Made by a program: the position numbers and the translations under genes. Below the pieces are notes generated by a model. The model saw only the letters and a list, made by a program, of their open reading frames with translations, did no database searches and was not told the DNA's origin. From NCBI GenBank assembly GCA_023433835.1, contig JAEYTW010000549.1, positions 1 through 9,076 on the forward strand: 9,076 bases of DNA, in the 5' to 3' direction. Shown here piece by piece: positions 1-5,827 of this stretch (position 1 is its first letter; each line of letters opens with the position of its first letter). The stretch comes from Pseudomonadota bacterium (lineage in GTDB: Bacteria; Pseudomonadota; Alphaproteobacteria; Ferrovibrionales; Ferrovibrionaceae).

Positions 1-1
1 G

Positions 2-508
2 GTCGAGCGGGTCTACGGCCCTGATTTCATGCTGGCCCTGCTGGCCCGCACGCCCGATCGCCGCCACCTGCTGTTCGGTTCAGACGATGCGACGCTCGCC
101 CGGCTGGCCGCGCGCTTCGGCCCGCGGGTCGCGACGCTGAGACCGCCGCATGGCAGCTGGAGCGCCGATGAGGACGCGCGCCTGGTGGAAGCGATCAACC
201 GCGCGGGCGCCGATGTCGTATGGGTCGGGCTGGGCGCGCCGCGCCAGGAATTGTGGATGGCGCGCCATCGCGCCGCGCTCGCCGCCCCGCTGCTGCTGGG
301 TGTCGGCGCGGCCTTCGATTTCCTGGCCGGCACCAAGCCGCAGGCACCGGCCGCGCTGCGCCGGGCCGGCCTCGAATGGGCATTCCGCCTGGCAACCGAG
401 CCACGCCGGCTGGCCCCCCGCTATCTGCGCACCGTGCCGCGTTTCGCCGCCCTGGCACTGGCCGAGGAATGCCGCCGGCGGTTCGCGCCCCGCGATCAAT
501 CCTCGTGA
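2..508 (+). CDS. WecG/TagA/CpsF-family glycosyltransferase (GT26), 3' part
   Basis: The 5' end lies outside the window; the frame is open from base 2, giving 168 visible residues. Enzymes of this family transfer a sugar, such as N-acetylmannosaminuronic acid or N-acetylmannosamine, from a nucleotide donor to an undecaprenyl-linked acceptor on the cytoplasmic face of the inner membrane. Seen in the sequence: the family motif VERVYGPDFM at the very start of the visible part, then LLFGSDD, the core motif GLGAPRQELWM at bases 226-258, and GVGAAFDFLAGTKPQAP followed by the C-terminal RRAGLEWAFRLATEPRRL block that usually ends these proteins. Roughly the first third of the protein is therefore missing. 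The gene converges on the O-antigen-ligase-family gene and overlaps its 3' end by 13 bp. The donor and acceptor sugars cannot be read from the sequence, so no wecG, tagA or cpsF symbol is given. Confidence 0.93.
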   Translation, partial: VERVYGPDFMLALLARTPDRRHLLFGSDDATLARLAARFGPRVATLRPPHGSWSADEDARLVEAINRAGADVVWVGLGAPRQELWMARHRAALAAPLLLGVGAAFDFLAGTKPQAPAALRRAGLEWAFRLATEPRRLAPRYLRTVPRFAALALAEECRRRFAPRDQSS

Positions 509-1836
509 CGCCAGCCCTGGGCCAGGCCCAGGCCCAGCAAGGCGGCCCAGATCCCGGCGATCGCCGGGATCTGCGGGCTGAAATCGACCAGCGCATGGAC
601 CGCCAGGAGAACGCTGGCAGCCAGCGCCAGCGCGGGGAAGACCCCGTCGCGCTTGCGCACCATGACACCACGCAGGCACAACCCCACGGGCCAGGCCACG
701 GCCAGGACGAAGACGGTCGCCGCCGGCAGGCCGAGTTCCACGGCGAGCTCCAGATAGCCGTTATGCGCTTCGGTCCAGATCTGGGTGATGGTGTACGGCC
801 GGTCGATGGCGAATTGCGGCCCGAAACCGCCGAGGCCGATACCGGTCCACGGCCGACGTTCGATCATCGCCAGCGCGATGCGATAGATCCGCAGCCGGGC
901 ATCGGCATCGTCCATGCTCGGCCCCAGCCAGAACACCAGGGCCGCGAAGGAGCCGGCCAGCACCAGCACGACGAGGCCGGCACCCCAGATCGCCTTTCGC
1001 CGCGCGAGCGGCGGCAGCCGGCCGACCGCCAGCGCCGCCACGAGGACGCAGAGCCCGCCGACCGATACGACCAGCCCCGCCCGCGACCCCGACAGCGGCA
1101 GGGCGACGACGATCGCCGCCGCCGCGACCAGGAACCAGATGCTGGGGCGGCGCAGATGAGCGATCAGCGCGGCGATGTCGCGCCGACTGTCGCCCAGCCG
1201 GCGGTGCAACGCCGCGGCAGCGCAGAGCAGGCCGAGCCCGGCATAGGCGGCATAGCTGTTGCGGTTGACGAAGGTCGACGTCAGATCGCCGCGATACGCC
1301 CATTTCGGCATGCCCAGGATGGTTTCGCTGCCGGCGAAATAGACGACGAGGCCGTAGGTGGCATAGAGGCCGCCGGCCAGTGCCAGCGCCTCGACCAGCA
1401 GCCGGGCCCGGCGGTGCGACCGGCCGTGCTGCAACGCCAGCCAGAACATGCCGGCATAGGCCAGCCAGCGCATGGCGGCGGCCGTCGCGGCTTCCGGCGC
1501 CAGGGCCACGCGCGGCACGACACCCGGCACCGCGCCGCCGAGGCCCGCCGACGCCTCGGCCCAGAGCGGATGATTCCAGGCCGCCGGCAGCCAGGGGCCG
1601 GCCTGCAGCAGCGCCCAGGCCACGACCAGGACGAACAGAACTGCCGGCCCGGCGATGCGGCGCAATGGCCAGGGCGGCAGATCGCGGCCGCCGATCCGCG
1701 CCAGCGGCCAGGTGATGCATAACAACCCTGTCAGCAATGCCAGCAGCGCCGCACTCCACGGCCGGTTGGCGCCCAAGGGCAGCGGCGCGAGCATCAGCAC
1801 GGCAGCAAAGCACCAGAAATGTATACGCCGCGCCAT
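496..1836 (-). CDS. O-antigen ligase / Wzy_C-family membrane protein
   Basis: This polytopic inner-membrane protein of 446 residues has about 11-13 hydrophobic segments by eye. The family contains both O-antigen ligases (WaaL), which move undecaprenyl-linked glycan onto an acceptor, and Wzy polymerases. Seen: TSTFVNRNSYAAYAGLG (186-202), SGSRAGL (249-255), the Wzy_C core with R314 and PWTGIGLGGF (329-338), then EAHNGYLELAVELG (356-369) with the conserved His and Glu of the periplasmic loop, and VHALVDFSPQIPA (413-425) near the C-terminus. Start choice: the ATG at 1836 has GGAG six bases upstream. An in-frame ATG at 1851 would add MAEMG but has a poorer ribosome site and lies only a few bases from a possible -10 box. 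It is transcribed away from the secreted repeat protein gene. Ligase and polymerase cannot be told apart from sequence alone. Confidence 0.9.
   Translation of the reverse strand: MARRIHFWCFAAVLMLAPLPLGANRPWSAALLALLTGLLCITWPLARIGGRDLPPWPLRRIAGPAVLFVLVVAWALLQAGPWLPAAWNHPLWAEASAGLGGAVPGVVPRVALAPEAATAAAMRWLAYAGMFWLALQHGRSHRRARLLVEALALAGGLYATYGLVVYFAGSETILGMPKWAYRGDLTSTFVNRNSYAAYAGLGLLCAAAALHRRLGDSRRDIAALIAHLRRPSIWFLVAAAAIVVALPLSGSRAGLVVSVGGLCVLVAALAVGRLPPLARRKAIWGAGLVVLVLAGSFAALVFWLGPSMDDADARLRIYRIALAMIERRPWTGIGLGGFGPQFAIDRPYTITQIWTEAHNGYLELAVELGLPAATVFVLAVAWPVGLCLRGVMVRKRDGVFPALALAASVLLAVHALVDFSPQIPAIAGIWAALLGLGLAQGWRHED
516..532. repeat. 17-bp inverted repeat just past the WecG-type gene stop
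   Basis: CCTGGGCC (516-523) and GGCCCAGG (525-532) are perfect reverse complements around one central base. In RNA a six-pair stem with a five-base loop is possible. It starts 7 bp after the stop codon of the rightward glycosyltransferase gene and lies within the last codons of the leftward ligase gene. No T-run follows on either strand, so it does not look like a standard intrinsic terminator. The Gly-Leu codons of the ligase (GGC CTG) contribute to the symmetry, so chance is possible. Confidence 0.6.
548..573. repeat. Perfect 26-bp palindrome within the ligase gene 3' end
   Basis: The half-site CAGATCCCGGCGA (548-560) is followed directly by its exact reverse complement (561-573), with no mismatch. 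It contains three GATC sites at 550, 559 and 568, evenly 9 bp apart, and a central GCGATCGC. As RNA it can form an 11-bp stem with a GATC loop on either strand. On the minus strand it encodes residues Q422 to W430 of the ligase, a conserved stretch of that family (SPQIPAIAGIW). It lies 39 bp past the stop of the converging glycosyltransferase gene. It could act as a bidirectional RNA hairpin or a dimer binding site, or be a coding coincidence. No T-run follows on either side. Confidence 0.85.
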
Positions 1837-1973
1837 CCCCATCTCCGCCATTCCAGGAAGCTGTTACGCGACTTGGCGCCACCGTGACAAGAGGGGCGGA
1901 ACTGCGCGCTGGCGAGGAGAAGGCCGGCAGCGTATCATGCGATTGGCGAATTCGACGATCCGGGGTCTATCCG
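1837..1973. promoter_or_regulatory. Divergent intergenic region with promoters for both flanking genes
   Basis: These 137 bp separate two genes that start in opposite directions, so promoters for both must lie here or within the gene ends. The leftward side has a plausible -35/-10 pair, listed separately. For the rightward gene only a weak TATCAT (1933-1938) is visible, 35 bp before the start codon, without a convincing -35 box. A purine-rich AGGAGAAGG occurs at 1915-1923. No clear operator, riboswitch or long inverted repeat was found. Confidence 0.5.
1861..1890 (-). promoter_or_regulatory. Candidate sigma-70 promoter for the leftward ligase gene
   Basis: On the minus strand a TTGTCA -35 box (1890-1885, five of six consensus bases) is followed after 18 bp by TAACAG (1866-1861, three of six). 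The -35 box is good and the -10 box is weak. A start site about 6-8 bp beyond the -10 box would leave a leader of roughly 18 nt before the ATG at 1836, but almost none before the ATG at 1851. This agrees with the ribosome-site evidence for the shorter protein. Confidence 0.3.
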
Positions 1974-3056
1974 ATGCGTAAGCTTCTTGTTGCACTGGCG
2001 GTTGCGGGCAGCCTGTCCACGGTCGGCGGCCTGGCGGTGCCGGTGCCTGCCTGGGCCCAGCAGAATGCCTTGACCAGCCTGCCGCCGGCGCTGCGCGCCG
2101 CGGTGCAGTCGGGCTCGGGCACGGCGGTCGCTGCGGCGATCAACACGCTGAGCGGCGGCGATCCCGCCCGGTCGGCGCAGCTTGCCGCCCAGACCGTCGC
2201 CGCGGCCGAACAGATGCTGGCGACCAATCCGCAGGCCGCGGTCCAGGTAGCGGCGGCAACGGTCGAGGCGGTGCGCACCATACCCGTGCAGCAATCGGCC
2301 CCGCAGCAGACCGAAAGCGTGCTGACCACCGCCGCCCGGATCTTCGTCAGCCCCGCGGCGACGCAGGTCGTGCCGGAACAGGCCGCCAATCTGGCCGTCG
2401 CCACCATGACGGTGGCGCAGACCACGAACAACGCCGCCGTCGTCGCGACCGTGGCCGTCAGCGCCGTCACCGCGGCCGAGCGTATCCTGACCGTCAATCC
2501 GGCCGCGGCCGTCCAGGTCGCCGCCGTCGCGGTGCAGACCGTGCAGCCCCAGACCGTCAACGGCGCAGCACCCTCCCAGACGCTGCAGGTGGTGACGACC
2601 GCCGCGCGCATCGCGGTCAATCCGGCCGCCCAGCAGGTGGCCCCGACCACCGTGGCGCAGATCGCGACCAACTCGGTCCAGATCGCCACGACGCCGGCGG
2701 TCTACCAGGCCTCGCCCGCGGCCGCGATCCAGGTGATGGCCAATTCCTACGCGGCGGTCTCGAGCCAGACCGTGGCGAGCGCGGCGCCGACGGCGGCCTC
2801 GAGCGTGGTGACCACGCTTAACCAGGCGTCGAATTCGTCGCAACTGTCGCAGATCAATACCACCAACGGTGCCCAGGTCGCCGCGATCCTGGCCAACCCG
2901 ACCCCGACGAACCCGCAGCAGACGCAGACCGGGACCGGGTCCACCCAGACGACGCAGAATCAAAATCAAAATCAGAACCAGAATCAGAATCAGAACAACA
3001 ACCCGACGGTTCCGACGACCAACGAGAACACGCTGAATCAGGCCAGTCCGTCCTGA
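1974..3056 (+). CDS. Secreted Ala/Val/Gln-rich repeat protein with Gln/Asn tail, unknown function
   Basis: I do not recognise a known family in this 360-residue protein. A signal peptide is clear: MRK, a hydrophobic core (residues 4-20) and AWA-QQ, a likely signal peptidase I site after A28. The mature protein is built of Ala/Val/Thr/Gln repeats: two units of 90 residues (61-150 and 151-240) and a decayed third (241-312). Residues 328-341 are seven Gln-Asn pairs, followed by an Asn/Pro/Thr-rich end. The mature part has no Lys, Cys, Trp or His, and residues 213-350 carry no charge. The ATG at 1974 is the only start that fits the signal peptide, and no in-frame start lies just upstream; the ribosome site is weak (GGGG, 8 bases upstream). 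The phosphatase gene follows after 13 bp. Export to periplasm or outside is a sound inference. A matrix, adhesin or fibre role is only a guess. Confidence 0.82.
   Translation: MRKLLVALAVAGSLSTVGGLAVPVPAWAQQNALTSLPPALRAAVQSGSGTAVAAAINTLSGGDPARSAQLAAQTVAAAEQMLATNPQAAVQVAAATVEAVRTIPVQQSAPQQTESVLTTAARIFVSPAATQVVPEQAANLAVATMTVAQTTNNAAVVATVAVSAVTAAERILTVNPAAAVQVAAVAVQTVQPQTVNGAAPSQTLQVVTTAARIAVNPAAQQVAPTTVAQIATNSVQIATTPAVYQASPAAAIQVMANSYAAVSSQTVASAAPTAASSVVTTLNQASNSSQLSQINTTNGAQVAAILANPTPTNPQQTQTGTGSTQTTQNQNQNQNQNQNQNNNPTVPTTNENTLNQASPS
2154..2909 (+). repeat. Internal 90-residue tandem repeats in the secreted protein
   Basis: Residues 61-150 and 151-240 align without gaps at a period of exactly 90 residues (270 bp). 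By hand count, residues 79-150 and 169-240 share 36 of 72 identities, including NPxAAVQVAA, AP-QT and TTAARI. A third copy (241-312) lacks the first 18 residues and is decayed: 24 of 72 identities to copy two, strongest in SPAAAIQV, QTV, AAP and VVTT. Each full unit holds two xPAAxQV-like motifs 41 residues apart (85 and 126; 175 and 216), a sign of an older internal duplication. Confidence 0.75.
2955..2996 (+). repeat. Seven CARAAY hexamers encoding (Gln-Asn)7
   Basis: Seven consecutive CAR-AAY hexamers encode Gln-Asn pairs at residues 328-341 of the secreted protein, followed by two more Asn codons. The codons vary (CAG/CAA, AAT/AAC), so the tract is selected at protein level or is old, not a fresh perfect microsatellite. 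It is an A-rich island in otherwise GC-rich DNA. Gain or loss of a unit would keep the reading frame. Confidence 0.9.
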
Positions 3057-3069
3057 ACCGTTCGAGCTG

Positions 3070-3849
3070 ATGATCAAGGGCCTGCTGGCCGGGCTCCGCC
3101 GTCTTCTATCCGGCCCCGCGGCCGACCACCCGCCGCCCGCGCTGCCCGCGGGATTGGCGGTCTATGCGGTCGGCGATATCCACGGCGAACTGGCCGCGTT
3201 CCGCAACCTGCTGGCCGAAATCGTCGCCGATGCCGGGCGCCATCCGCCGGCGACCCGAAAGATCCTGATCTGCCTCGGCGATTACGTCGATCGCGGCCCC
3301 GACAGCCGCGGGGTGATCGACCTGCTGACCGCCGCGCCGCCGGAAGGGTTCGAGCGGCACTGCCTGCGCGGCAACCACGATCAGGCGATGCTCGATTTTC
3401 TCGATCAGCCCGAAACGGCCGAGGATTGGTTCCAGTTCGGCGCGACGGCGACGCTGGACAGCTACGGGGTCGGCGCCGCGACCGGCCCGGGACGGCTGAC
3501 CGCGATGCGCGAGGCGCTGGCCGCGCGCCTGCCGCCGGCGCATCGGGCGTTTCTGGAAAACCTCGAACCCTTTGTCGTGCTGGGCGATTACGCGTTCGTC
3601 CACGCCGGTATCCGGCCGGGCCGCCCGCTCGCCCGGCAGGACCTGCAGGATCTGATGTGGATCCGCGAGCCGTTCCTGGATTGGCGCGGCCGGCACGAGA
3701 AGGTGATCGTCCACGGCCACAGCGTCGTGGCCGTTCCCCAGGTCCTGCCCAACCGCGTCGCCCTCGATACCGGGGCCTATGCGAGCGGCATCCTGACCGC
3801 CGCGGCGCTGGACGGCGACCGCCTGCGCATCCTGCAGGCGGGACGATAG
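3070..3849 (+). CDS. PPP-family metallophosphoesterase / serine-threonine protein phosphatase-like
   Basis: This 259-residue protein carries the full bacterial PPP phosphatase signature: GDIHG (35-39), GDYVDRGPDS (70-79), RGNHD (100-104), FVHAGIRPG (176-184) and VHGHS (214-218). These supply the Asp, His and Asn ligands of a two-metal centre, so it is expected to be active. Relatives remove phosphate from Ser/Thr (sometimes Tyr) residues of proteins or hydrolyse small phosphate esters; the substrate here is unknown. There is no signal peptide, so it should be cytoplasmic. The length is normal for the family. The gene starts 13 bp after the secreted repeat protein stop, with only a weak ribosome site (GAG close to the ATG), so it is probably cotranscribed and perhaps translationally helped. 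Metallophosphoesterases of this type are often found near exopolysaccharide genes, where a regulatory role is usually assumed. Confidence 0.92.
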   Translation: MIKGLLAGLRRLLSGPAADHPPPALPAGLAVYAVGDIHGELAAFRNLLAEIVADAGRHPPATRKILICLGDYVDRGPDSRGVIDLLTAAPPEGFERHCLRGNHDQAMLDFLDQPETAEDWFQFGATATLDSYGVGAATGPGRLTAMREALAARLPPAHRAFLENLEPFVVLGDYAFVHAGIRPGRPLARQDLQDLMWIREPFLDWRGRHEKVIVHGHSVVAVPQVLPNRVALDTGAYASGILTAAALDGDRLRILQAGR

Positions 3850-3867
3850 CCGGCCCTCAGCGCCGGC
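3849..3867. terminator. Weak hairpin between converging phosphatase and GT4 genes
   Basis: GCCGGC at 3849-3854 and again at 3862-3867 can pair (six-pair stem, seven-base loop). It covers the seven bases between two converging genes and the stop codon of the leftward one, which is where a shared bidirectional terminator would sit. There is no T-run on either side, and GCCGGC is a common word in GC-rich DNA, so this is a weak call. Confidence 0.25.
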
Positions 3868-4957
3868 GCCGCTCGTACAACGCGATATAGCGCCCAGCGC
3901 CGAAGGCCGTGGAGAAGCGCCCGCGGGCCGCCGCGGCGATGCCGGCGCCCCGCCGCCGCCGCTCAGGCCCGTCCAGCGCCGCCATGCCTTCCAGGGCGGC
4001 AGCCAGGCCCGCGACCGTCGGCTGGGCGTAGACCACGTCGGGAATGGTTGCCCTGAAATCGGCCAGCCCCGGCACGTCGGCCAGGATCTGCGGCAGGCCG
4101 CAGGCCATCGCCTCGACGGTCGCGATCGAGAAGCCCTCCCGCAGCGAGGGCATCAGATAGGCATCGGCGGCATGAAGATGGCGCGCCACCTCATCGGTCT
4201 CGCCGATGAACCGCGCGCGGGCGCCCAGGTCCAGCGCGGCGGCAAGCTGTGGCAGGGCCTCGCCGCCGGCGAGGTCCGTCGTACGGCCGATATGCAGAAA
4301 CCGCAGCCGCGAGTCCGCCGCGGCCAGGGCGAAGGCGCGCAGGCCCGTGGCGTAGTTCTTGACCGGTTCATGATTGCCGACGCTCGCCACCACCACGTCG
4401 TCGGGCGCAAGGCCGAGCGCCTGCCGGGCGGCCAGGCGCTGATCGTCGGTCGGCGGCTGGAAACGGCGCTCGTCGTACCAGTCGGGGCAGAGCACGGTGT
4501 CGTTGAGGAAGCGCTGCCGCTCGTTCTCGCGAACGGATGGGCTGGGCGCGATATGGATGACGCCGAAGAGACTGCGGCACAGCCAGCGTTCGGCGGCCTT
4601 GCGCCAGCGCAACGCCCCCGTGAACTCGAAGCAGGCATGCACCGTCCGCACCCCGCGGCGCCCGAGTGCGGCGTGGGCGAGCGAGGCCTGTTCGCTGTGG
4701 ATATGGGTGACATCGGGCCGGAGCCGGGCCACGAGCCGGTGGAAGCGAGCGAAATAGCCAGCCGTCCTGGCGAAGGGAAGATGATGGATGATGTATCCGG
4801 CATGTTCCAGCGCCGGCGCGAAGGCACCGGGCGTTTCGCCGGTCGACAGGATATGGCCCTCCCAGCCGGCAGCCTGGAACCGGGGGGCCGCCGCCGCCAG
4901 CATGACCTCGGCGCCGGAGCGCCGCAGCGTGCTCAGAACATGCAGGATGCGGGGCAT
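3857..4957 (-). CDS. GT4-family glycosyltransferase
   Basis: This 366-residue retaining glycosyltransferase has the GT-B fold and is likely to add a sugar from a nucleotide donor to the growing lipid-linked glycan at the cytoplasmic membrane face. Seen: an N-terminal ILHVLSTLRRSGAEVML (4-20) that matches the GGAE acceptor-side loop with Ser in place of the first Gly; DVTHIHSEQ (82-90); SVGNHEPVKNY (192-202) with the donor-phosphate-binding Lys200; and MPSLREGFSIATVEAMACGLP (269-289), whose EGFSIATVE (274-282) is the E-x7-E donor-binding motif. Length is normal and the protein looks intact. It is the last gene of the leftward operon, starting 6 bp after the methyltransferase stop, and ends 7 bp from the converging phosphatase gene. 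The ribosome site is weak, so coupling to upstream translation is likely. The sugar specificity cannot be read from the sequence. Confidence 0.93.
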   Translation of the reverse strand: MPRILHVLSTLRRSGAEVMLAAAAPRFQAAGWEGHILSTGETPGAFAPALEHAGYIIHHLPFARTAGYFARFHRLVARLRPDVTHIHSEQASLAHAALGRRGVRTVHACFEFTGALRWRKAAERWLCRSLFGVIHIAPSPSVRENERQRFLNDTVLCPDWYDERRFQPPTDDQRLAARQALGLAPDDVVVASVGNHEPVKNYATGLRAFALAAADSRLRFLHIGRTTDLAGGEALPQLAAALDLGARARFIGETDEVARHLHAADAYLMPSLREGFSIATVEAMACGLPQILADVPGLADFRATIPDVVYAQPTVAGLAAALEGMAALDGPERRRRGAGIAAAARGRFSTAFGAGRYIALYERRRR

Positions 4958-4963
4958 GCCGCG

Positions 4964-5761
4964 CTACGACCGGACGTAGGTGTAGTTCTTGTCCTCGACG
5001 TTCACGCAGGCGAAGCCCTGGGCGCGCAGCATCGCGTCGACCTCTTCCACCGCCTTCTTGGACACGGGCCCCGCATCGCGCAGCACATCGAATTCGACAA
5101 GAATTTGCTCCGGCAGGATCTGCCAGGATGCGATCGACTTCAGTATGTCGACCTCCGCCCCCTCGATATCCATCTTCAACATCGCAACCGACGAAATGGC
5201 GTACCGGGCGAGGATCTCGTTCAACGTCGTGGCCGGCACCAGGATGAAATCGTCGGCCCCGCCGGCGCTGAAGGTGATGGAATTGCTGACGTTGTCGGGA
5301 TTGGCCGGCTTGTGGAAGCGCACCGGCGCGCTTTCGGTCCACAGCGCCTGCGGCTCCAGCACCATCTGCCCGCGCCCGACGTTGGAGAGATCGCAACTCT
5401 CCGGCGGCTGCTTGCCGCCGTGCACGTAGCCGCGTTGCGACGGGCAGCCCAGGCGGCCGGCGATCTCCTGGAAATGCGCGATGGCGCGGGGGGTCGGATC
5501 GACGATGAGGATGGCGGCCCCCGGGCCGTTGGCCATCTCGACATCGAACGACGCATCCTCGCCGAGGCCGCAGCTGATGATCCAGCCGCCGCGCAGGCTT
5601 GGCCGGTCCTCGAACACCCAGCCGCCATAGGCGGTACCGGCGCGGCGCAGGGAGGTACCGGCCGAGACCTTCACATCTGGCCTGTAGAGCCGCTTATTGA
5701 CCTTTCCCGCGATACGCTCCAGCAGATTGAACGGCGATCCGGCCATCGACTTATCCCGCAT
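4964..5761 (-). CDS. FkbM-family SAM-dependent methyltransferase
   Basis: This 265-residue protein most likely methylates a sugar hydroxyl of the polysaccharide, using S-adenosylmethionine in the cytoplasm. Seen: the SAM-binding loop ISCGLGEDASFD (62-73), which is the GLGED variant rather than the common D-x-GAN-x-G loop; VDPTPRA (88-94) at the position that binds the SAM ribose; the FkbM hallmark LKMDIEGAEVDILK (195-208); and LVEFD (221-225) near the end. O-methylation can cap a chain end or decorate repeat units. Start choice: the ATG at 5761 has AGG five bases upstream. An ATG at 5746 (MAGSPFN, with GGGA seven bases upstream) is an equal candidate. A TTG at 5827 would extend the frame by 22 residues that look unlike the family. 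The gene lies downstream of the flippase gene and 6 bp upstream of the GT4 gene. Confidence 0.9.
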   Translation of the reverse strand: MRDKSMAGSPFNLLERIAGKVNKRLYRPDVKVSAGTSLRRAGTAYGGWVFEDRPSLRGGWIISCGLGEDASFDVEMANGPGAAILIVDPTPRAIAHFQEIAGRLGCPSQRGYVHGGKQPPESCDLSNVGRGQMVLEPQALWTESAPVRFHKPANPDNVSNSITFSAGGADDFILVPATTLNEILARYAISSVAMLKMDIEGAEVDILKSIASWQILPEQILVEFDVLRDAGPVSKKAVEEVDAMLRAQGFACVNVEDKNYTYVRS

Positions 5762-5827
5762 CCCGGCCTGCGGTTGGCATTGAGGGTTCGTCCGGTAAAT
5801 ACCACGAATTGCCGCCTTGCAGCGCAA
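5762..5827 (-). other. Spacer between flippase and methyltransferase genes
   Basis: This is the only sizeable gap in the leftward operon. By hand count it is 40/66 G+C, lower than the flanking genes. It contains an imperfect palindrome GGTAAATACC (5794-5803). I could not find a -35/-10 pair with proper spacing, so an internal promoter is possible but unsupported. If translation started at the TTG at 5827, this stretch would be coding. Confidence 0.4.

Noticed and set aside
220..1722. Rightward open frame of 500 codons antisense to the ligase gene
   Set aside because: The protein is low-complexity (Arg, Gln, Gly, Pro) and overlaps both the WecG-type and ligase genes, which carry real motifs. 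It is a GC-driven shadow.
2955..2996. CRISPR-like or regulatory repeat array at the A-rich hexamers
   Set aside because: The units are six bases, contiguous without spacers and in frame with the Gln-Asn tract of a coding sequence.
1935..3077. Leftward open frame of 380 codons antisense to the secreted repeat protein
   Set aside because: Its product is mostly Arg/Gly/His/Asp repeats mirrored from the Ala/Val/Gln codons. The plus-strand frame has a clear signal peptide, so the antisense frame was dropped.
5794..5803. Short palindrome GGTAAATACC as an operator
   Set aside because: The arms are only four bases long and no second copy was seen nearby, so chance is a sufficient explanation.
5762..5827. 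TTG start at 5827 extending the methyltransferase by 22 residues
   Set aside because: TTG starts are uncommon, the added residues do not resemble the family, and two ATG codons downstream have acceptable ribosome sites.
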